DNA of 64,000 nt, taken from Symsagittifera roscoffensis. Taxonomy: Eukaryota > Xenacoelomorpha > Acoela > Convolutidae. The translations under genes and the position numbers were made by a program. The stretch covers positions 34,200,401 to 34,264,400 of the forward strand of contig NC_087067.1 of NCBI RefSeq assembly GCF_963678635.1, read 5' to 3'. Each line of letters opens with the position of its first letter. Positions within the stretch are counted from its first letter, which is position 1. Shown one piece after another: positions 59,290 through 64,000 of the stretch. The notes under the pieces were generated by a model that saw only the letters and a list, made by a program, of their open reading frames with translations, made no database searches and was not told the origin of the DNA.

Positions 59290-60149
59290 TCAGCAGGTGT
59301 CCACAATGGATGAAATTGACACCAACAGCCCTGACTCTGAATGCGTTTCAACCATGTGTATCATGCCATTTTTCTGACATCCTCCAGCATCACAGCAAGG
59401 ATCATCCCCAGAAAACATCGGTTTCGAACCCAGAGATTGCTGCATCAGATATTCCTGGAAAATTTGTTTGTTGTTGACCACCGACGGGGTCATCAAAAAA
59501 AATGTTTTGCAGCCAAAAAAAAGACCTAAATGGAACATATTTCTATATTTCGTTGAAAAAATGTGCACCAAATTTTGTTAAATCTTTCACTAAAATGTCC
59601 TTCACAGATGTACCGGAGAAATCCTGCTGAAATGGTGTTATTGCACCAGCCTGCGATAACAGCAGGTAGCTTGACTCCTTTGTCGGTACTTCTGTCTTCT
59701 CCAACTTCCTTTTATGTATGTTTCCCAACGACATATCCTTGACTGCTTTCGGAACAGAGAATTTCGTGGCGGCCGACAAGGAAGCATCAGCATCAACGAT
59801 ATTCCAGAACATTGGCGGCATTGATCGGAACGAAGTTTGAATATCAGCTGGCCTAATTGATCGTATATACTCCTAGGATTGAACACAAATGTGAGGTTGA
59901 ACTTATTTGAAAACTGGACCACTCGCTGAATATGAGTCTATTGATTGTACAAACTGATTACCTTTTCCCTAAAGATGTACCGTCTAGCTCTGAATTTCTT
60001 GGGGTATTCCTTCAAAGTTTCGTCAATCAAGTTGTCCCATACAACCGGCTGTCAAACTGGCAACTATCCACAGGCCCTGTTAGTTGGCTTTCAAACCCCT
60101 GGATGGATTCAGCCGATGGAACCAACAAGACTCCGTGTTGGCCAATAAA
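59290..60149 (-). pseudogene. JmjC-domain (KDM2/7-like) gene segment, several exons
   Basis: Exon 60048-59962 (acceptor TTTGACAG, donor AAG/GTAATC) encodes PVVWDNLIDETLKEYPKKFR... A 90-nt intron ends CAATCCTAG. The next exon from 59872 joins in the same phase: EYIRSIRPADIQTSFRSMPP, then FSVPKAVKDMSLGN, then AGAITPFQQDFSGTSV. A later segment (about 59.53-59.41 kb) reads GCKTFFLMTPSVVNNKQIFQ. FxxDFxGTSV followed by GxKxFxLxxPxxxN is the pattern of JmjC histone demethylases of the KDM2/KDM7 type. The iron-binding His of the HxD motif reads Gln here. The piece between TSV and GCK contains a stop and fits a short intron only with a frame slip. It may be a pseudogene or contain base errors. An upstream frame (60149-60055, GVLLVPSAESIQGFESQLTG) may be another exon. 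Confidence 0.45.
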
Positions 60150-60260
60150 CTAGTCTGACAATATCAATCGCAGGCACGCACTGTTTTAGACTTGAAGCAG
60201 AAAAAACCCAAAAAAAGATGATCGAAAATTATTTATGACAAATTTGAGCTATTTTTAATT

Positions 60261-60817
60261 TCAGATGCTTTCATGCGAAAATCTCTCTTTTAGTTCGACA
60301 TGGTCAATTGGAGATAACAGATCAATATGACTGGTACTCGTGCTACAAGAGCTGACCAAAACCACAGCAACACTCTGCGGTTTTTCCCCAAGAGCTTTTG
60401 GTTTCTGTATCAGCACCAGAGGAGGTCGTTGATCTCTTCTCAGATATGCGTCCAAGGGACTATGAAGTGGCGAAATAGAGCCTGGTAGAGGAAAGGGCGA
60501 AACGAACTCTGGTACGAGAGGAAAGGGATCTGGCCTCAGTCACGGTCCATTCGGAACCTCGGGAGTGGCACCATCCTAATTGGCACAGCTGGCGCACCAA
60601 TTGGCAACTGGTATGTGACTTCCGAGGTATGTTCGTCGATAGTACTTATCACTTCTGGATCAGTAACTGTAGTACCAACAGTTCATGAAGCAGTGCACTT
60701 GGAGCAGTGCCCTTGTTCATTGATAGTACTTGTCCCTTCTGGAGCAGTAACTGTAGTACCAACAGATCGTGGAGCAGTGCCCTTGGAGATTTCGCCGTCA
60801 TTCAGTAAAATAGAGGG
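60261..60817 (-). pseudogene. Exon-like segment with 27-aa repeat and Pro-rich end
   Basis: After acceptor CTGTTTTAG at 60818 a frame starts PSILLNDGEISKGTAPRSVG. It has two copies of a 27-residue repeat (SVGTTVTAPEGTSTINE / TVGTTVTDPEVISTIDE), the second preceded by a TGA. The frame ends near 60.54 kb. A second frame then carries PFPLVPEFVSPFPLPGSISP and LDAYLRRDQRPPLVLIQKPK, down to a stop at 60261. On DNA level the repeat is 81 bp x2 (60.63-60.79 kb). Likely one exon broken by a stop and a frameshift; lies 5' of the JmjC-like part. Function unknown. Confidence 0.4.
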
Positions 60818-60939
60818 CTAAAACAGTGATGTTGATTTAAATCCAGACTAATGAGAGGATAAATATACTTGCAGACTAGTGGGCTTACATTAATATCAAA
60901 AAACGGCGTTTTGTTACATACAATTGAAATGTTCAAACA

Positions 60940-61236
60940 GGGTTCCTCATCTTCCGGCTACATTTTGCACAAAATCGTCGCCAATTTTTCCTGCTTGTAC
61001 CCGCTCGTCGCATCTAGCTCGCTTGGTTCCTGCTTGCACCAGGAAGTCGTCACATGATGCCCATTTCTGCACGCTCATGTTTGTTCCAGGAGGTCGTCTT
61101 GCTCGTCGTCTTCGTCTTGATCGTCTTTCTGCTGGTTCCCAAAGCAATTTTTACGGTAGTCCATCTCATCGTCTGCCTCCTCATCGTTGTCGTGATACGG
61201 TCTAGTCGCGGACGTGGACTGAATTATTTGGCTTAG
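60940..61236 (-). other. Possible acidic exon, uncertain
   Basis: The minus strand after ATTCAG (61229) can read STSATRPYHDNDEEADDEMD then QQKDDQDEDDEQDDLLEQT and a stop. The plus-strand frames here are also open because of CGTC-rich repeats. The joining phase to the zinc-finger exon at 61322 does not fit. Confidence 0.25.
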
Positions 61237-61321
61237 TACTAATACAGTTTGAATTTGGAATCAAAAAACATATAGATCGATGGGTTCGTACCTTATTTCA
61301 AAAGCACACATATTCACTCAC

Positions 61322-61658
61322 TCTGATAATCGCCGATTTCATGCTCGCAGATCAAATTTGCCCTTCTCTGCTTCGCTATGAATGGTAATTGGCACCCCTC
61401 AGAAGTGTCCAGCACAAAATTATAACTTTTCCTAGCGACAGAGAGCAGCTTTCGTTTGAGTCCAGATCTTGGATAGTCTCTTATCCTCTCCCAGCAGCCA
61501 GGCGACAACACATGCTCTGCAGTTCTGTAGCAGTCGCTGAAACCCTCCGCGCAACAGAACATGCAAATCAAGTTCTTCAGATTCACATCCCTCTTTTCGC
61601 ATCGTTTTTCAGCAAAATGGCGGACCATGTTGCTTTTTTGCGAAAATTGTAGGTCGCA
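61322..61658 (-). CDS. Zinc-finger-like exon
   Basis: An acceptor with a long T-rich tract (TTTTCGTTTTCAGAG) precedes CDLQFSQKSNMVRHFAEKRC, i.e. C-x12-H-x5-C, the right half of a C2H2/C2HC finger. A second Cys-rich stretch, ICMFCCAEGFSDCYRTAEHV followed by LSPGC, comes next. The exon ends at CAGA/GTGAGT or runs to the TGA two codons later. If spliced from 62083 in phase 0, the first Cys comes from RCFKNNE of the previous exon. Minus strand, like all exons here. Probably a nuclear protein; which gene it belongs to is unknown. Confidence 0.5.
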
Positions 61659-62082
61659 CTCTGAAAACGAAAAAAAAAAAAAAATCAGTCAAGGATTGAA
61701 ATTAAGACAGTAAGATTTATTTCACATTATCGATTTTCTTACAAAAATTTGTATGTGGACTAAAATTAGGTTATGACAACGTTAGAACTCGTTACAAAAA
61801 CAAAGCGCTCCTTACAATATAAAAACGATTCATATGTGAAGCGTGGGAAAAAGGCCAATTAATATTAGTGGAATCCGCAAAATCTTAAGCACTATCTATT
61901 TTACTTATTTAGAATCTAGGATCAAATCTTTCAGAACCTTTGCTACATCAAATTTGTGATACCCTTTAGAACGTGGAACCGGTATCTCAATTGTGAAATG
62001 CGAGCCTTAAATTTTATTACTTTATAACTTTCTTTATAAAAAAAACGTCTTTTACGCCACAATAATTGGAATGCACGCTTAC

Positions 62083-62133
62083 TTCGTTGTTTTTAAAGCA
62101 TCTTTGAGAGTCGCGGATTTCATCCAGTGACAT
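62083..62133 (-). CDS. Short upstream exon of the zinc-finger-like gene
   Basis: 51 nt: ATG at 62133, MSLDEIRDSQRCFKNNE, then donor GAA/GTAAGC. Its phase fits the exon at 61658, and the joined product would supply a Cys five residues before the next Cys. An acceptor-like CCAAACCAG directly precedes the ATG, so it may be an internal exon instead of the first. Confidence 0.4.
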
Positions 62134-62690
62134 CTGGTTTGGAAGCCATATTTTTCTTTACCCAGACCCGTTAGTAATTTTAGATAAACTGAAAGCTAAG
62201 CACAGTCGTCCCCTGCAATTAATCAGTTACAATAAATTATCTGAGATGCAAAACATTTTTATTACCGTTGAAATCCTTTATTACCCATTTTTATTGAAGA
62301 AATGAGTAATAAACCCATTTTAAACTTGAAGAAAATTGTTTAGAATGATGAGAAATTTGTTTTTGCACTCGAAGCCAGTCATATATCGGATTGATCGGTA
62401 ATGGATAGAGGACATCAAATCGAAAATAAAACGGAATCAGGTCTAAAAAAAAGTCTAAAATAAAAAACTGATAGGATCAACCGCGGTTCTTAAATACTAA
62501 AAAATATAATTCGCTCCAATAATAATAATTTATTTTAAAAATCTTGATGGCATATTCATTACAAGGTACCACAAAGGAGAGAGAATAATTGGCTTCAAAA
62601 CAGCGGTTTTGGATCTTATTATTTTCTCCCCTCTGGTTCCTTTGTAACGACCCATGTTGCCCATTATAAGAGGCCCAACCCGGGGAATTA
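62134..62690. other. Non-coding interval
   Basis: AT-rich; no exon or repeat recognised. Confidence 0.35.
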
Positions 62691-62699
62691 CACCCTATA

Positions 62700-62830
62700 A
62701 AGATATATCCCCCTAATTTGCCCCCACGAATTTTGTACCTTGTTAACTCCCCCTCCCCTAATTTTCTCCCACGAATTTTGTACCTCGTTAACTACCCCCC
62801 CCCATTGCAGTAGGAGGAGAAAAAGTTAAC
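62700..62830. repeat. C-rich tandem pair
   Basis: CCCACGAATTTTGTACCT followed by GTTAACT and a C run occurs twice, about 51 bp apart (62.73 and 62.77 kb). A GTTAAC-flanked C/G run also occurs in the hairpin at 36.1 kb. Confidence 0.7.
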
Positions 62831-62889
62831 AAGATCCCCGGCTAGTATCCCTCTAAATCGATTGGGAAACTTGTACGGTTGATGTGTTG

Positions 62890-63400
62890 ATTTTTGCCAG
62901 TATTTGGGATTTTGCAGAACTGTAACGAACTATAATCAGTATTTGGGATTTTGCAGAATTTTTTTGTCAGTATTTGGGATTGTGCAACTGCAACGAACTA
63001 CTGACAGTATGAAATATTGAGATTTTTCAATTGAGTTAAATTTTGTACTGTAAATTGCAACGAAACTGAAGTGAAATTGGAACAAACTGATCAGTTTTTA
63101 AGATTGATGTAAACTGCAACCAGAACTATTGAGATTTTGCAAAATTAGAACAAACTATTTCAGTCTTTGGTCTGAGCAATAGATTGCACGGCGCCATTAC
63201 ACACTCCTCTCCATCAAGATTTAAAATTTTACAGACCTAGAACGAACGACTACTTCAGTATTTGGGATGAGAAATAGACTGAACGGCGCCATTCGCACCT
63301 GTCAGTAATAAGATTTTGCAAAACCAAACAGACTATTTCCGTTATTGGGTCGGGATAAAAAAACTAAACGACGCCAGTACACATCCAATTCAGAAACGAT
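62890..63400. repeat. Irregular repeat with 'CAGTATTTGGGATTTTGCAG'
   Basis: Six to eight degenerate units of 45-110 bp contain CAGTATTTGGGATTTTGCA and AACGAACTA. No coding. Confidence 0.7.
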
Positions 63401-63519
63401 GATATATTTGATCACAGGAAAACAGTGATTTGTTCATAGGAAAAAATAATTTAGTGGGCGAAACATATTTTACAATTTTTTTCCAGAAAGCAAAATGTTG
63501 GGCTATATAACAGGAAAAA

Positions 63520-64000
63520 AGGTTTTAAACTAGGGTATAATTACAAAGTTTTGTTGAGCTGGAGAGTTCAAGTATTATTGATTTCGAACGATTACTATAA
63601 ACATTTAAGAAGCGTATGATAATCACGGATTATGCAATTTAACTCATGGAAACCCAATTAAACAAACTCAAGAAACAATTAGTGACTCTTTTAGTTGACG
63701 GCTCAAAAAAGTATCGCAACAATTATGACTCTAGTTGGCTATGAAGTCTATCGGATAGCTATGAAGCTTAACCCAAGTTTGACCAAATCAGTTAGGGAAA
63801 GTTAAAAATCTCATGAAAAAAGGGTAAAACCTAGGGTATAATTACAAGATATAGTTAAACTGGGTAGTTCAAGAGTTTTTTGATCTCCTCCGTTTACCAT
63901 AATTAACCATTTGAGGAGCGTATGATAATCACTGATTATGAAATCTAAGCACTTGAAATCAATTATCAAACTCAAGAAACAGTTAGTGACTCTTTTAGTT
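63520..64000. repeat. ~300-bp tandem repeat, running off the right edge
   Basis: CTAGGGTATAATTACAA at about 63531 and 63832 starts two similar units, which share GCGTATGATAATCAC and CAAGAAACAATTAGTGACTC. Period about 301 bp. Confidence 0.75.

Noticed and set aside
1-64000. CRISPR array or prokaryotic operon structure
   Set aside because: Repeats are satellites and LTRs without regular spacers. Splice sites, Ty3/gypsy elements and an axonemal dynein exon show a eukaryote.

Overview
The window looks like a piece of an AT-rich, repeat-dense invertebrate animal genome. The few host coding pieces contain spliced exons. They include an axonemal dynein light-intermediate (p28/DNALI1-type) exon, which points to an organism with motile cilia or flagella and argues against a plant, a higher fungus or a typical nematode. 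Other pieces are an Artemis/SNM1C-type nuclease pseudogene and fragments of a JmjC-domain gene. I cannot name the species.

Layout. 1-3690: the 5' part of an LTR retrotransposon on the minus strand, running off the left edge. 3691-17351: non-coding sequence dominated by a degenerate ~300-bp satellite (about 4.86-15.2 kb), interrupted by a 1.5-kb element with terminal inverted repeats (8697-10224). A lone dynein exon follows at 15.3-15.5 kb. 17352-35503: a nearly complete, ~18.2-kb, env-bearing Ty3/gypsy-type retroelement on the minus strand. Its 5'-to-3' order is LTR, primer-binding site, 1.7-kb leader with a small ORF, gag, Asn/Arg-rich linker, protease, RT, RNase H, integrase, env, an extra ~590-codon ORF, 3' non-coding region, polypurine tract and LTR. 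All large frames carry stops or frameshifts, so this copy is defective. 36.7-49.3 kb: an irregular tandem array of a ~2-kb repeat that carries tRNA-like box A/box B heads. Inside it are two 30-bp/21-bp minisatellite blocks and one coiled-coil terminal exon (46975-47163). 49.3-50.8 kb: a decayed plus-strand Ty3/gypsy pol of a different lineage. 51.5-55.7 kb: a near-identical 2.04/2.10-kb tandem duplication whose right end lies inside the Artemis-like pseudogene (55.5-56.8 kb). 57.2-57.8 kb: another tandem repeat. 57.8-62.2 kb: minus-strand exon-like pieces with recognisable splice sites (RG/acidic-rich, JmjC-like, repeat-bearing and zinc-finger-like). 62.7-64 kb: more short tandem repeats.

The best candidate for something undescribed is the large retroelement. 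It has a long leader with an ORF kept in two copies, an envelope-like gene with apparent similarity to chuvirus-type glycoproteins, and a further long ORF of unknown function 3' of env. The left (1-3690) and right copies share LTR, leader and 5' gag. Their 5' LTRs are closer to each other than either is to the 3' LTR of the complete element.
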